Shown: positions 15,437 through 24,713 of the stretch, piece after piece | How positions within the stretch are numbered: position 1 is the stretch's first letter | Layout of the letters: each line of letters begins with the position of its first letter | Source of the DNA: Gammaproteobacteria bacterium | Lineage (GTDB): Bacteria; Pseudomonadota; Gammaproteobacteria; UBA6429; Thiohalophilaceae | Direction of reading: 5' to 3' | Length of the DNA: 34,557 nucleotides | NCBI GenBank assembly: GCA_022712915.1 | Contig: JAFLJQ010000188.1 | Location: 1-34,557 of the forward strand | Program-made: the position numbers and the translations under genes | The notes under the pieces: model-generated | Databases searched by the model: none | The model's input: the letters and a program-made list of their open reading frames with translations, nothing else | What the model was told of the DNA's origin: nothing

Positions 15437-17890
15437 ATGACCCAAAACACCAACAACCTCGCCGCTTACATCTGGTCTCTGGCCGATCTATTACGCGGTG
15501 ATTTCAAGCAAAGCCAATACGGTCGAGTTATTTTACCGTTTACCCTGTTGCGCCGTCTTGAAGGCGTGTTGGAGGGCAGTAAAGTAAAGGTGCTGGCCGA
15601 ATATACAAAAGTGCAGAAGATGAAGTTGCCGGAAGAGGCGGAAGAGATGCTTTTGTTACGGGCCACCAAGCAACGGGCCACCAAGAGACTGTCCTTTTTC
15701 AATACCTCTAAAATGGATCTTTCCAAACTGGGTGAAGCGGGTATCAAGGCGAATTTGGAATCTTATATCCAGTGTTTTTCTAAAGATGCCCGTGAGATCT
15801 TTGAGTACTTTAACTTTGGTGAGTTTATTGGCCAGCTCAACGATGCCAACCTGTTATATAAGGTTGTGCAGAAAGTAAGAACCATGGACTTGAGCCCCAA
15901 GGCTATTTCTAACCATGACATGGGTAAGGTGTTTGAAGAGTTGATCCGGCGTTTTGCGGAAAGTTCGAATGAAACCGCCGGGGAACACTTTACCCCGCGT
16001 GATATCGTACACCTGACGACATCGCTGGTGTTTATGGAAGATGATGACGCCCTCACCACTCCGGGCATTATCCGTACCATCTATGACCCCACCGCCGGGA
16101 CAGGCGGATTTTTGTCGGAAGGCATGGAGTATGTTGAAAAACTGAATCCGCAAGCCGTGATACGTGCCTATGGGCAGGAACTCAACCCCGAGAGTTACGC
16201 CATCTGTAAGGCGGATATGCTTATCAAAGGGCAGGATGTCACTAATATCAAATTGGGTAATACCTTATCCAATGACCAACTCTATGCCGATAAATTCGAT
16301 TACATGCTCTCTAATCCGCCCTTTGGTGTAGATTGGAAAAAGATTGAAGGCGACATTAAAGACGAGAACATCCTGAAAGGTTTTGATGGCCGTTTTGGCC
16401 CCGGCCTGCCCAGGGTATCTGATGGCTCACTGTTATTTCTCTTGCACCTGATCAGTAAGATGCGTGATGTATCTGACGACGTACAGGGAAGTACTCGTGT
16501 CGCGAGAGGCACGACGCCGGGATCGACTGGGGCAAGAATTGGTATTATCTTAAACGGTTCGCCATTGTTTACCGGTGGGGCCGGTTCCGGTGAATCGGAG
16601 ATCCGACGTTATATATTAGAGGCCGACCTGCTGGAGGCCATTGTCGCCTTGCCAACGGATATGTTCTACAACACCGGTATTGCCACCTATGTTTGGATAC
16701 TGTCGAATAAAAAGACCAAAGAACGCAAAGGCAAGGTACAACTGATCAATGGCGTGAACCTGTGCGGTAAAATGCGCAAGTCTTTAGGTTCTAAACGTAA
16801 TGTGATGGATGACGATGACATTGCCATTATTACTCGCAGCTTCGGTGCCTTTGAAGTGGTCGATGCCCGTGCCCTCTCTGAATTGGGTTTGAACAAACCG
16901 GTCGAGCAAAAAAGCAGCCGTGGTCGTCAGGCGGCCAATCCAAAGACCGAAGCGCCCAAGACCTTTTCCAGCAAGATCTTTCACAACCATGAATTTGGTT
17001 ATCGCCGCATCACCATCGAACGCCCCTTGCGCGAATCGTATCAGTTCAGTGACGAACGCATCGCCGAGCTGTGCTTTGCCAACAAGCCACTCAGCGAACC
17101 CATGAAATGGATTTATAAAGAATTCGGTCATGAGTGGACGGATGACCCTAAGTGCAAAAAATACGGTGTGTTAACCGAACACAAAGTGATTATCCGTAAC
17201 TACATTAAAACCCACTTTAGTGAACTAAAAGAAGCAAAGGTAAAAGAGTTGCTGGATCGAAAGACATGGCAAAGCCAAAAACAAATCCTGCTCAAAGCTA
17301 GACAACTACAACAAGCTATCGGCATTGAGCAGCATGATGACATGAATGGTTATGATGATGCCATAAAGGCAACGGGCATAAAGTTAGACACCCATGAGAA
17401 AAAACAGATCACTAATGCCGTCAGTTGGAAAAACCCCGATGCTGAAAAAGTCATCAAGAAAATCCACAGCCGCTCCTCGACATCCATGTCGCTGCGGCAT
17501 ACCGGTCGTCCTGACCATAAAGGCAAGGCCATGCCTGTTTATGGCTTGCTTGAAGTCGATGGCCCCAATAATGAAAAAATAGTGCTGGAATACAAGGCCG
17601 ATGGTGAACTGCGTGATTTTGAAAATGTTGCGCTTGATCCCTCCAGAGATGTGAATGAAATCAACGAGGCCTACTTCGCCAAAGAAGTACAACCCCATGT
17701 GCCCGATGCCTGGATCGAGGCCAGCAAAAAAGACGAAAAAGATCTTCAGATCGGCATTGTCGGTTATGAAATACCCTTTAATCGACATTTTTATGTCTAT
17801 CAACCACCGAGGGATTTGGCCGAGATTGATGCGGACTTGGATAAGGTGAGTGGTGAGATCATGGGGCTTCTGCAAGAGGTGCATTCCTGA
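15437..17890 (+). CDS. hsdM: Type I restriction-modification methyltransferase subunit HsdM
   Basis: DNA adenine-N6 methyltransferase subunit of a type I system; it needs HsdS for target recognition and S-adenosylmethionine as donor. The HsdM N-terminal helical domain spans about residues 6-150. The catalytic domain has the SAM-binding motif DPTAGTGG (217-224) and the catalytic NPPF (293-296). At 817 residues it is longer than the common 500-residue form because of a C-terminal extension (about 500-817), which is usual in one HsdM subgroup. Two local oddities are in frame: a 13-bp direct repeat giving RATKQRATK (residues 75-83), and a segment near 348-363 ([16 protein letters not shown]) that appears inserted just before [20 protein letters not shown]. 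The start is ATG 15437; the SD is weak. hsdS follows after 140 nt. Confidence 0.93.
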   Translation: MTQNTNNLAAYIWSLADLLRGDFKQSQYGRVILPFTLLRRLEGVLEGSKVKVLAEYTKVQKMKLPEEAEEMLLLRATKQRATKRLSFFNTSKMDLSKLGEAGIKANLESYIQCFSKDAREIFEYFNFGEFIGQLNDANLLYKVVQKVRTMDLSPKAISNHDMGKVFEELIRRFAESSNETAGEHFTPRDIVHLTTSLVFMEDDDALTTPGIIRTIYDPTAGTGGFLSEGMEYVEKLNPQAVIRAYGQELNPESYAICKADMLIKGQDVTNIKLGNTLSNDQLYADKFDYMLSNPPFGVDWKKIEGDIKDENILKGFDGRFGPGLPRVSDGSLLFLLHLISKMRDVSDDVQGSTRVARGTTPGSTGARIGIILNGSPLFTGGAGSGESEIRRYILEADLLEAIVALPTDMFYNTGIATYVWILSNKKTKERKGKVQLINGVNLCGKMRKSLGSKRNVMDDDDIAIITRSFGAFEVVDARALSELGLNKPVEQKSSRGRQAANPKTEAPKTFSSKIFHNHEFGYRRITIERPLRESYQFSDERIAELCFANKPLSEPMKWIYKEFGHEWTDDPKCKKYGVLTEHKVIIRNYIKTHFSELKEAKVKELLDRKTWQSQKQILLKARQLQQAIGIEQHDDMNGYDDAIKATGIKLDTHEKKQITNAVSWKNPDAEKVIKKIHSRSSTSMSLRHTGRPDHKGKAMPVYGLLEVDGPNNEKIVLEYKADGELRDFENVALDPSRDVNEINEAYFAKEVQPHVPDAWIEASKKDEKDLQIGIVGYEIPFNRHFYVYQPPRDLAEIDADLDKVSGEIMGLLQEVHS
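16478..16520 (+). repeat. Dispersed-repeat-like insertion inside hsdM
   Basis: The sequence GACGTACAGGGAAGTACTCG continuing TGTCGCGAGAGGCACGAC falls inside hsdM and keeps the frame. The reverse complement of 19350-19382 in hsdS reads GACGTGCAGGAAGTACCAAT then GTCGCGGGCGCATGG, about 24 of 29 positions alike over the core. It sits where HsdM proteins normally run straight from the SKMR region to [11 protein letters not shown]. Confidence 0.5.
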
Positions 17891-18030
17891 TGGTATTTTT
17901 CCGCAATTGTTGTGTTACAACTGTATTTATTCAGTCACGTATAAAACATATGCTCTTTCGCGGCGAGCAGGAACGCTTTGCACCCACGAAAATAACCGTA
18001 CTAGGGGCATTCGGAAGGAGATACTCATAA

Positions 18031-19443
18031 ATGGCTAATTATGCAACTTATCCGGAACATATCGCTTCGGGAATTGAATGGGTAGGTACAGTACCAAAAG
18101 ATTGGTCTGTAAAACCTTTGTTTGGTGTTGCCAGTACTGAATCCATAAAAAATATGGATGGAAATGTAACAAATGTTCTATCGTTAAGTTATGGAAACAT
18201 TATTAGGCGTAATATTGAAGAAAATTTTGGTTTGCTACCAGAATCATTTAATACATATCAAATAGTAAACCCCGGAGAACTAATACTTCGATTAACTGAT
18301 TTGCAAAACGATAAACGCAGTCTGAGAGTAGGGCAAGTTAAGGAGAAAGGAATAATTACATCCGCCTACTTGAAGTTAGTTGCCAAGAATCAATCAATTA
18401 ACGATATATATTTATATCGTTTGCTGCATTCTTACGACACAACCAAAGTGTTTTATGGCATGGGTGGTGGTTTAAGGCAGTCTATGAAGTTTGAGGAGAT
18501 GCGACGATTACCGATTCTCGTTCCTTCAATTAAAGAGCAAGAAATAATAGCCAATTTTCTCGATCACGAAACCGCCAAAATCGATACCCTGATCGAAAAA
18601 CAACAACAGCTCATCAAACTGTTAAAAGAAAAACGCCAGGCAGTGATTAGTCATGCCGTCACCAAAGGTTTAAATCCCAACGCACCCATGCGTGACTCAG
18701 GTGTTGAGTGGTTAGGCGAAGTGCCGGGGCATTGGATATTACCGAAAGTCTCACATGTTGGCAGAGTATTGAATGGTAGTACACCCGATAAAAACAACCT
18801 TTCTTATTGGGCTGATGGCAAAATCCCTTGGCTGGCTTCCTCATGTCTAAATAGTGACATTGTTAGTGAGCCGACTTCATATATTTCACGCAAAGCATAC
18901 AATAATAGTTCGGTAGAATTGATATCAACAGAATCACTTCTGGTTGGAATGGTAGGGCAAGGAAAAACTAGAGGGACGTCAGCTATCTTATCTTTCGATT
19001 CTTGTATTAATCAAAATATGGCTGCTGTAATACCTGCCGATAAAGTGAAAGTTAAATTTCTTTTTTACCTCTTTAATGCGATGTATGACGACTTAAGAGA
19101 GCTAGGTCGAGGTGGAAACCAGGCTGCGTTAAACTGTGAAATTATTGGGGCACTTAGAATACCTTTACCATCAATAAATGAACAAAAAGAAATTATTGAT
19201 TTTCTCGATTGTTTGCTCGACAAGTTAGGGCAAATAAGCGACCTTGCAAGTAAACAGGTTGATATTCTTCAAGAACGTCGCACAGCCCTAATTTCCGCCG
19301 CCGTCACTGGTAAAATAGATGTAAGAAACTGGGTTACTCCCTCGCATCCATGCGCCCGCGACATTGGTACTTCCTGCACGTCACAAGCCCCGGTGGATTC
19401 CCGCTTGCACGGGACAGATGTCATTGAGGAAGATGTCGCATGA
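18031..19443 (+). CDS. hsdS: Type I restriction-modification specificity subunit HsdS
   Basis: DNA-recognition subunit that bridges HsdM and HsdR and sets the bipartite target. The two half-repeats typical of HsdS are visible. Each has a target recognition domain beginning near G-EW-G-VP--W (residues 14-25 and 222-232). Each is followed by a conserved helix, EQEIIANFLDHETAKIDTLI (about 169-188) and NEQKEIIDFLDCLLDKLGQI. The recognition domains are markedly AT-rich compared with the conserved helices, as expected from recombinational exchange. ATG 18031 has AAGGAG at 18015-18020. After the normal C-terminal GKIDVRNWV the protein runs on for about 36 residues through a dispersed repeat, so its tail is probably not native. 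Its TGA overlaps the next ATG (ATGA). The target sequence cannot be predicted. Confidence 0.93.
   Translation: MANYATYPEHIASGIEWVGTVPKDWSVKPLFGVASTESIKNMDGNVTNVLSLSYGNIIRRNIEENFGLLPESFNTYQIVNPGELILRLTDLQNDKRSLRVGQVKEKGIITSAYLKLVAKNQSINDIYLYRLLHSYDTTKVFYGMGGGLRQSMKFEEMRRLPILVPSIKEQEIIANFLDHETAKIDTLIEKQQQLIKLLKEKRQAVISHAVTKGLNPNAPMRDSGVEWLGEVPGHWILPKVSHVGRVLNGSTPDKNNLSYWADGKIPWLASSCLNSDIVSEPTSYISRKAYNNSSVELISTESLLVGMVGQGKTRGTSAILSFDSCINQNMAAVIPADKVKVKFLFYLFNAMYDDLRELGRGGNQAALNCEIIGALRIPLPSINEQKEIIDFLDCLLDKLGQISDLASKQVDILQERRTALISAAVTGKIDVRNWVTPSHPCARDIGTSCTSQAPVDSRLHGTDVIEEDVA
19341..19422 (-). repeat. Dispersed repeat forming the 3' end of hsdS
   Basis: From just after the last conserved HsdS codons, the DNA turns into a repeat-like sequence with hairpin TCCCG/CGGGA (19399-19414). 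In reverse complement it carries GACGTGCAGGAAGTACCAAT, related to the hsdM insertion. It replaces the expected short HsdS tail with residues PSHPCARDIGTSCTS and onward. Confidence 0.5.
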
Positions 19444-19700
19444 GTACTGAAGATCAAGAGCCAGAGAGTGGCTTGCGTCTGGGGTGTCGCCTTGAGGGGG
19501 AGTCGCTTTGCTTGACTCTTCATCAAATGGCCAATCTGTTTGGGCGTGATAAATCGGTGATTCATCGGCATGTAAAGTCTATTTCTGGTGATGCTGAGCT
19601 GCTGCGGGGGCAACTGTTGCAAAATATGCAACCGTTCAAGCACTCAGATTTAAGAGGAATAAGCTTGTCGAACATAATCATGATGGGGGGGATTCGTTGA
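19440..19700 (+). pseudogene. Truncated RhuM-like N-terminal fragment
   Basis: An 86-codon frame starting at the ATGA overlap with hsdS and ending at the TGATG overlap with the next gene. Residues 11-49 (LRLGCRLEGESLCLTLHQMA, then NLFGRDKSVIHRHVKSI) align with the N-terminal DNA-binding-like part of the neighbouring RhuM-Fic protein, which reads IEVRLEGDTVWLSQAQLAEL then FGTKRPAITKHLGNIF. From residue 50 onward the sequence (GDAELLRGQLLQNMQPFKHS) no longer matches the family, and the rest of RhuM and the Fic domain are missing. It is most likely the remains of a second rhuM copy. It is still translatable and coupled on both sides, so a short repressor-like peptide cannot be excluded. Confidence 0.6.
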
Positions 19701-20683
19701 TGTCAGAGGGTAATAAACCATTACTGATTTATAAAACCGAGAATGGTGTGATCGAGGTTCGGCTTGAGGGTGATACCGTATGGCTAAGCCAGGCACAACT
19801 GGCTGAGTTGTTTGGAACTAAACGTCCAGCCATTACTAAGCATTTAGGTAATATTTTTAAATCCAATGAGTTAGACGATAATTCAGTATGTTCCATTTTG
19901 GAACATACTGCCGCTGATGGTAAACGTTACAAAACGAAGCATTACAATTTAGATGCAATCATTTCGGTCGGTTATCGGGTGAATTCTGCCAGTGCCACGC
20001 GCTTTCGACAATGGGCAACCATGCGTTTAAAAGAGCATTTGATACAGGGATATACATTAAACGAACATCGCCTGTCTCAGCATCAGGAACAACTGCATAA
20101 ATTAGAGCAAACCTTAACCCTGTTTCAGCAGAATGTGATCGATCAAGCCGACTTACCAGAAGCGCAAGGTTTAGTGAAGGTGATAGCCGATTATGCACGA
20201 ACCTTTGTGCTGCTAAATCAATTTGATAGTGAGCGGCTACCAACGGCTAATTTTGATGAAGATATTCGTTACCAGATTAACTACGATGAAGCTAAAGTTG
20301 CAATTGAAATCTTACAAAAAGATTTAATGACCAAAGGTGAAGCAACGGAGCTAGTGGGTAATGAAAAGGATGATAGCTTTGCCGGCGTGTTAGGGGCCGT
20401 AGTGCAATGCTTTGACGGGCAATACCTGTACCCCAGCATTGAGGAACAGGCAGCGCACTTGCTGTATTTTGTGATTAAAAACCACCCCTTTAGTGACGGT
20501 AATAAACGCATCGGTGCTTTTTTGTTTATTTGGTTTTTACAGCGTAATCAACACCACTTAAAAATCAGTGGCGAGCTAAAAATTAATGATAATGCTCTGG
20601 CTGCCATTGCGTTGTTGGTGGCACAAAGTGACCCCGCACAAAAAGCATTAATGATTCATTTAATTATGAATTTAATTCGTTAG
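19700..20683 (+). CDS. RhuM family protein with C-terminal Fic/Doc domain
   Basis: A two-part protein of 327 residues. The N-terminal RhuM region (PF13310-like, about 10-150) carries VIEVRLEGDTVWLSQAQLAE then LFGTKRPAITKH, followed by TAADGKRYKTKHYNLDAIIS and VGYRV. A predicted coiled segment with many Gln and Leu follows (about 120-150). The C-terminal Fic/Doc region has the complete active-site loop H262-P-F-S-D-G-N-K-R-I-G, so it should be able to transfer AMP or another phosphate-containing group to a target protein. I do not see the usual inhibitory-helix motif. ATG 19700 overlaps the preceding stop (TGATG), with a G-rich SD at 19685-19690; TTG 19697 is the alternative. It sits between hsdS and hsdR, so it is expressed with the restriction system. 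RhuM relatives are often seen in such islands; the role and target are unknown. Confidence 0.85.
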   Translation: MSEGNKPLLIYKTENGVIEVRLEGDTVWLSQAQLAELFGTKRPAITKHLGNIFKSNELDDNSVCSILEHTAADGKRYKTKHYNLDAIISVGYRVNSASATRFRQWATMRLKEHLIQGYTLNEHRLSQHQEQLHKLEQTLTLFQQNVIDQADLPEAQGLVKVIADYARTFVLLNQFDSERLPTANFDEDIRYQINYDEAKVAIEILQKDLMTKGEATELVGNEKDDSFAGVLGAVVQCFDGQYLYPSIEEQAAHLLYFVIKNHPFSDGNKRIGAFLFIWFLQRNQHHLKISGELKINDNALAAIALLVAQSDPAQKALMIHLIMNLIR

Positions 20684-20722
20684 CGAATAGCTATTAGTAA
20701 GAATTAATGGACTTGATTAAAA

Positions 20723-23700
20723 ATGGGTAAAGAAAACGAACTTACTTTTCAAAACGATATGATTCAGCAATTGATCGCCAATGGTTGGTTATTGGGTAAA
20801 CCTGAAAACTACGACCGTAAGCTGGCTTTGTACTCGGAAGACCTGTTGGGTTTTGTTAAAGAGACGCAAGATGCTCAGTGGCAAAAATTCTGTAAACTCT
20901 ATCCCAATAACCCGGAACAAAAATTATTAGAGCGTGTTGCCTCTCAGTTGAATAAGGCTGACCCCAATGCGGCCAATGCAGAACTTCGTACCTTTGGCAC
21001 CTTGGGGGTGTTGCGGCGTGATATTCGTGATCGTGGCACTCGCTTTAGCCTGTGTCAGTTTAAACCCGAACATGATCTGAATCCGGACACACTGGCGCGT
21101 TATCAGAAAAACCGTCTACGTGTGGTGCCGGAGTTAGTCTATAGCCCCTGGGCAACCGATGAGCATGAGGCAGAAATAGGCGTCCGCGCTAAAAAGTGGC
21201 GTATTGATCTGGTGTTATTTGTAAATGGTTTGCCGGTGGCGACGCTGGAACTGAAGTCGGAATTTAAACAGACTGTACAAAATGCTATCAAACAATATAA
21301 AACCACCCGTTTCCCCATCGACCCTGTTACCAAAAAAGCCGAACCCTTATTGACCTTTAAACGCGGTGCCCTGGTGCATTTTGCAGTCAGTCAATATGAA
21401 GTGTATATGGCCACCCGGCTGGAAGGGGATGAGACTTATTTCTTGCCGTTTAATAAAGGCACCAACGAGGGCGGTGCGGGGAATGATGTGCCGGAGGATA
21501 TTAATCAATACGCCACCGATTATTTATGGAATGAGGTGTTGCTGCCCGATAACCTGTTAAAGATCCTCGCTCACTATGTGCATTTACAGATTGAAGAGAA
21601 AGAGGATTGGGAGGGGCGGAAATACAAAAAGGAAACCCTGATTTTCCCCCGTTACCATCAATGGGATGTGGTTAATAAGTTGGTGAGTGCGGCGCACAGC
21701 GAAGGCCCCGGTCACAAATACCTGATTCAACACAGTGCCGGTTCGGGTAAATCCAACTCCATCGCCTGGGCGGCCCATCAGCTATCCTCACTTTATGATC
21801 CGCAGGGCAACAAACTATTTAATTCTGTCATTGTAGTGACTGATAGAACGGTATTGGACGATCAGTTGCAAGACACCATTAATCAGTTTGAGCATGTGGA
21901 TGGGGCCGTTGGACGAATCAACAGGAATGAAGGTGATGGCTCCAAGTCAGAAAAACTCGCCGCCGCCCTGGAGGCCTCGCAGCCTATTATCATTGTCACC
22001 ATCCAGACCTTTCCCTATGTGTTAAAAGCGATTGAGGATAGTGTTAGTTTGAAGGAACGCCAGTACGCCATCATTGCCGATGAGGCTCATTCCTCACAAA
22101 CCGGATCGACCGCGCGGCAGTTAAAAGAAGTCCTGATGATTGACGCCAAAGAGGGTGATGAAGAAGAGCTGAGTTCTGAGGATATTCTGGATGCGGCTGT
22201 GGCCTCACGGCGTGCGACTCAGAATCTCAGTTATTTTGCCTTTACCGCCACACCCAAGACCAAGACTCTGGAGCTGTTTGGCCGGACACCCAACCCCAAT
22301 GAACCGCCTTCTAAAACCAATAAACCCGTATCCTGGCATGTCTACAGTATGCGTCAGGCGATTGAAGAGGGCTTTATCCTGGATGTGTTAAAGAACTACA
22401 CCAACTATAAGGTGGCTTATAACCTGGCCATGAAAATAGCGGCATCCGATCAGGAGGTCGAAAGTAAAAAGGCTAAAGTAAAACTTAACCAGTGGGTGCG
22501 CCTGCACGATTACAACATCGCACAAAAGGTGCAAGTGATCATTGAACACTTTAAAGACAATGTTATGGGCCTATTGGGTGGTCATGCCAAGGCTATGTTG
22601 GTGACCAGTTCGCGCAAGGAGGCGGTACGTTTTAAGCTGGGCTTTGATAAATACATCACTGAGAAAGGATACTCGAAGATTCATGCCATGGTGGCATTTT
22701 CCGGTGAAGTGGAGTTTAACGATAAAGATCCAAATGTCGAGGATCACGTCGGTGAGAAGTTTACCGAAGGCAATATGAATCCGAACCTCCTCGGTCGCGA
22801 TTTGCGCAAGGCCTTTGATTCTGGCGATTATCAGGTGATGATTGTTGCCAATAAATTCCAGACCGGTTTTGACCAACCTAAATTGGTAGCCATGTACGTG
22901 GACAAGAAGTTGGGCGGCGTGGAGTGTGTGCAAACTCTGTCACGCCTCAACCGTATCTATCCCGGTAAGGCCGAGACCGGGACTTTTATCCTGGATTTCT
23001 TTAATGAACCGGAAGCGATTCTTGAATCGTTCAAACCTTATTACCAAACCGCTGAATTGGATGATGTCTCTGATCCTGATTTGATATTTGATCTCTACGA
23101 CAAGCTGCGTGCCATAGGAATCTTTACCTGGCAAGAGGTGGAACAGTTTTGCATTGCTTTTTATGTCAAAAATAAAAGTAACGCTGCGATTGCCAATATT
23201 TGTAAACCGGCGGTAGAACGTTGGCAAAAACGTTATAAATATTCTATCACGGCATACAAACTCGCTAAAGATATGTTTGACCGCAGCAAGAAAACCGGTG
23301 ATCCGGTATTGATAGCAAATGCTGAAAATAGCTTTAAAGAGTGCAAACAGGAAAAAGATGCCCTGGAAATCTTCAAGAAAGATCTAGGCACCTTTGTAAG
23401 GTTCTATGAATTTATGTCGCAGATTGTCGATTATGATGACCAGAATCTGGAAAAACTGAGCTTGTATGCACGCAACCTTCGCCCTTTGCTGCATGAGTCA
23501 CTGCTGGAAGAGGATGAGATCGATCTGACCAGTGTGGTGATGAGTCACTACCGATTATCAAAAATACGACAACAAGACCTAAATATCCAGGATGGTGAAG
23601 GTAGTTATTTAAAACCCGGTGATGACCTGGGCACAGCAAAACCAAAGGATAGAAAAGAAGAGCTGTTATCACAGATCATCTATCGCCTTAATGAACTATT

Positions 23701-23968
23701 TATTATCGATCAACTTACAAAGAAAGATTTGGTTAACTACGCCTATACGATCAGGGACAAAGTTAGGGAAAATGAATCGGTAATGAAACAGATCGCCAAC
23801 AATACAGCAGAACAGGCCATGCTAGGTGACTTCCACAAAGCCGTCGACGATGCCGTTATGGACAGCAGCGAAGTACACCAAAATCAGATGATGCAGCTAT
23901 TATCCGATCCCACAAGAGCGAAGGGCTTTGCCAGAGTGGTGTTTGATCTGTTGAAATTGGCTGAATAA
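20723..23968 (+). CDS. hsdR: Type I restriction endonuclease subunit HsdR
   Basis: Restriction and DNA-translocation subunit of the type I system. The N-terminal nuclease of the PD-(D/E)xK type has D162 in IDLVLFVNGLPVATLELKSE, with E176 and K178. The motor is a superfamily 2 helicase with Walker A HSAGSGKSNS (337-346) and DEAH (453-456), followed by FAFTATPKTKTLELFG (motif III) and ANKFQTGFDQPKL plus QTLSRLNRIYPGK (motifs V and VI). A C-terminal helical region (about 800-1081) should bind the methyltransferase core. At 1081 residues all motifs are intact, so restriction should be active. ATG 20723 lies 39 nt after the rhuM-fic stop with a weak SD; the genes are probably co-transcribed. Confidence 0.94.
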   Translation: MGKENELTFQNDMIQQLIANGWLLGKPENYDRKLALYSEDLLGFVKETQDAQWQKFCKLYPNNPEQKLLERVASQLNKADPNAANAELRTFGTLGVLRRDIRDRGTRFSLCQFKPEHDLNPDTLARYQKNRLRVVPELVYSPWATDEHEAEIGVRAKKWRIDLVLFVNGLPVATLELKSEFKQTVQNAIKQYKTTRFPIDPVTKKAEPLLTFKRGALVHFAVSQYEVYMATRLEGDETYFLPFNKGTNEGGAGNDVPEDINQYATDYLWNEVLLPDNLLKILAHYVHLQIEEKEDWEGRKYKKETLIFPRYHQWDVVNKLVSAAHSEGPGHKYLIQHSAGSGKSNSIAWAAHQLSSLYDPQGNKLFNSVIVVTDRTVLDDQLQDTINQFEHVDGAVGRINRNEGDGSKSEKLAAALEASQPIIIVTIQTFPYVLKAIEDSVSLKERQYAIIADEAHSSQTGSTARQLKEVLMIDAKEGDEEELSSEDILDAAVASRRATQNLSYFAFTATPKTKTLELFGRTPNPNEPPSKTNKPVSWHVYSMRQAIEEGFILDVLKNYTNYKVAYNLAMKIAASDQEVESKKAKVKLNQWVRLHDYNIAQKVQVIIEHFKDNVMGLLGGHAKAMLVTSSRKEAVRFKLGFDKYITEKGYSKIHAMVAFSGEVEFNDKDPNVEDHVGEKFTEGNMNPNLLGRDLRKAFDSGDYQVMIVANKFQTGFDQPKLVAMYVDKKLGGVECVQTLSRLNRIYPGKAETGTFILDFFNEPEAILESFKPYYQTAELDDVSDPDLIFDLYDKLRAIGIFTWQEVEQFCIAFYVKNKSNAAIANICKPAVERWQKRYKYSITAYKLAKDMFDRSKKTGDPVLIANAENSFKECKQEKDALEIFKKDLGTFVRFYEFMSQIVDYDDQNLEKLSLYARNLRPLLHESLLEEDEIDLTSVVMSHYRLSKIRQQDLNIQDGEGSYLKPGDDLGTAKPKDRKEELLSQIIYRLNELFIIDQLTKKDLVNYAYTIRDKVRENESVMKQIANNTAEQAMLGDFHKAVDDAVMDSSEVHQNQMMQLLSDPTRAKGFARVVFDLLKLAE

Positions 23969-24127
23969 AATTAACTAGACATTAAGCAATTTATCCGTGA
24001 TCTAGCTGCCTTTCAGAGAGGGGCAAACAGTTAGATAAAGTTCAGGATATGCAACTGGACAGCGTTCTGGATGCATATGTGGAAGACGGGTTAATCTTGT
24101 TTTTATGACCTCATTTATATCGAGGGC

Positions 24128-24199
24128 ATCGACACAGGGCAATAACGTGTCGATATAATAGAATAAAATCGACATGACCTCTCAACGTGTCGAAATAAT
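24128..24199. repeat. Tandem TCGACAC/GTGTCGA palindromes, possible operator
   Basis: ATCGACAC (24128-24135) pairs with GTGTCGAT (24147-24154). TCGACA (24169-24174) pairs with TGTCGA (24188-24193). In addition ACGTGTCGATATAAT (24145-24159) and ACGTGTCGAAATAAT (24185-24199) are direct repeats spaced 40 nt apart. Repeated palindromes at a spacing near four helical turns look like a regulator binding site more than a terminator. Confidence 0.5.
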
Positions 24200-24218
24200 G
24201 AAGAAATTTAAACATGAA

Positions 24219-24321
24219 CTTACCCAGACACCCACGATAAGCCTTGGTTATATATTCATTTCAAAAGGCCAGTGGTAATGGTTATTTTTTAGGGTGAGTT
24301 TAAGTTGGCTGTCCGGCTAAT
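24219..24321. mobile_element. MITE-like element, copy 1
   Basis: About 103 bp with no coding capacity. The left end is CCCAGACACCCA and the right end GTCCGGCTAA. The interior shares ATAAGCCTTGGTTA, TGGTAATGG and GTGAGTTTAAG with the copy at 24714. The terminal repeats are more decayed than in copy 2. No transposase for it is visible in the window. Confidence 0.65.
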
Positions 24322-24713
24322 TTCGTCAGGCTCAGTAATTGAATTGGGTCTATACCAAATTCATTGATCACCACAGTGCATAGATTCAAGCTTGTTTCAG
24401 TCACCATTGAGTATGCCGTTTACGCCTCTTTTCTTCGTCGTTTCAATAATAAACCTTTAAATTATTTGTTGATTTATAGATTGCTTGTCGAGCATTAAAA
24501 TAAATAAGGTTATATTTATGATCCTGGCAAGAATGTGTAAATTTAATGTGTATATTATTAAAGCAGATATTCAATGATGTTATGTGACGCAATGATTATT
24601 CTAACCTCACTGCCGTTATTGTCGTTGATTGTGAAGGCTGTCTCTATAAATATACTGACGCAGCGCTGGCTGTGTTAAAACAAGCTATCCTCTGCTTGAT
24701 GGAATGATTAGAA

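Noticed and set aside
15658-15685. 13-bp direct repeat in hsdM as a mobile insertion
   Set aside because: A five-codon in-frame tandem duplication by slippage is the simpler explanation, so it is only noted within the hsdM entry.
24524-24583. 19-codon ORF in the hsdR-tal spacer (starts MILARMCKF)
   Set aside because: A weak AAGG precedes it, but the length and lack of any recognisable pattern do not support a gene.
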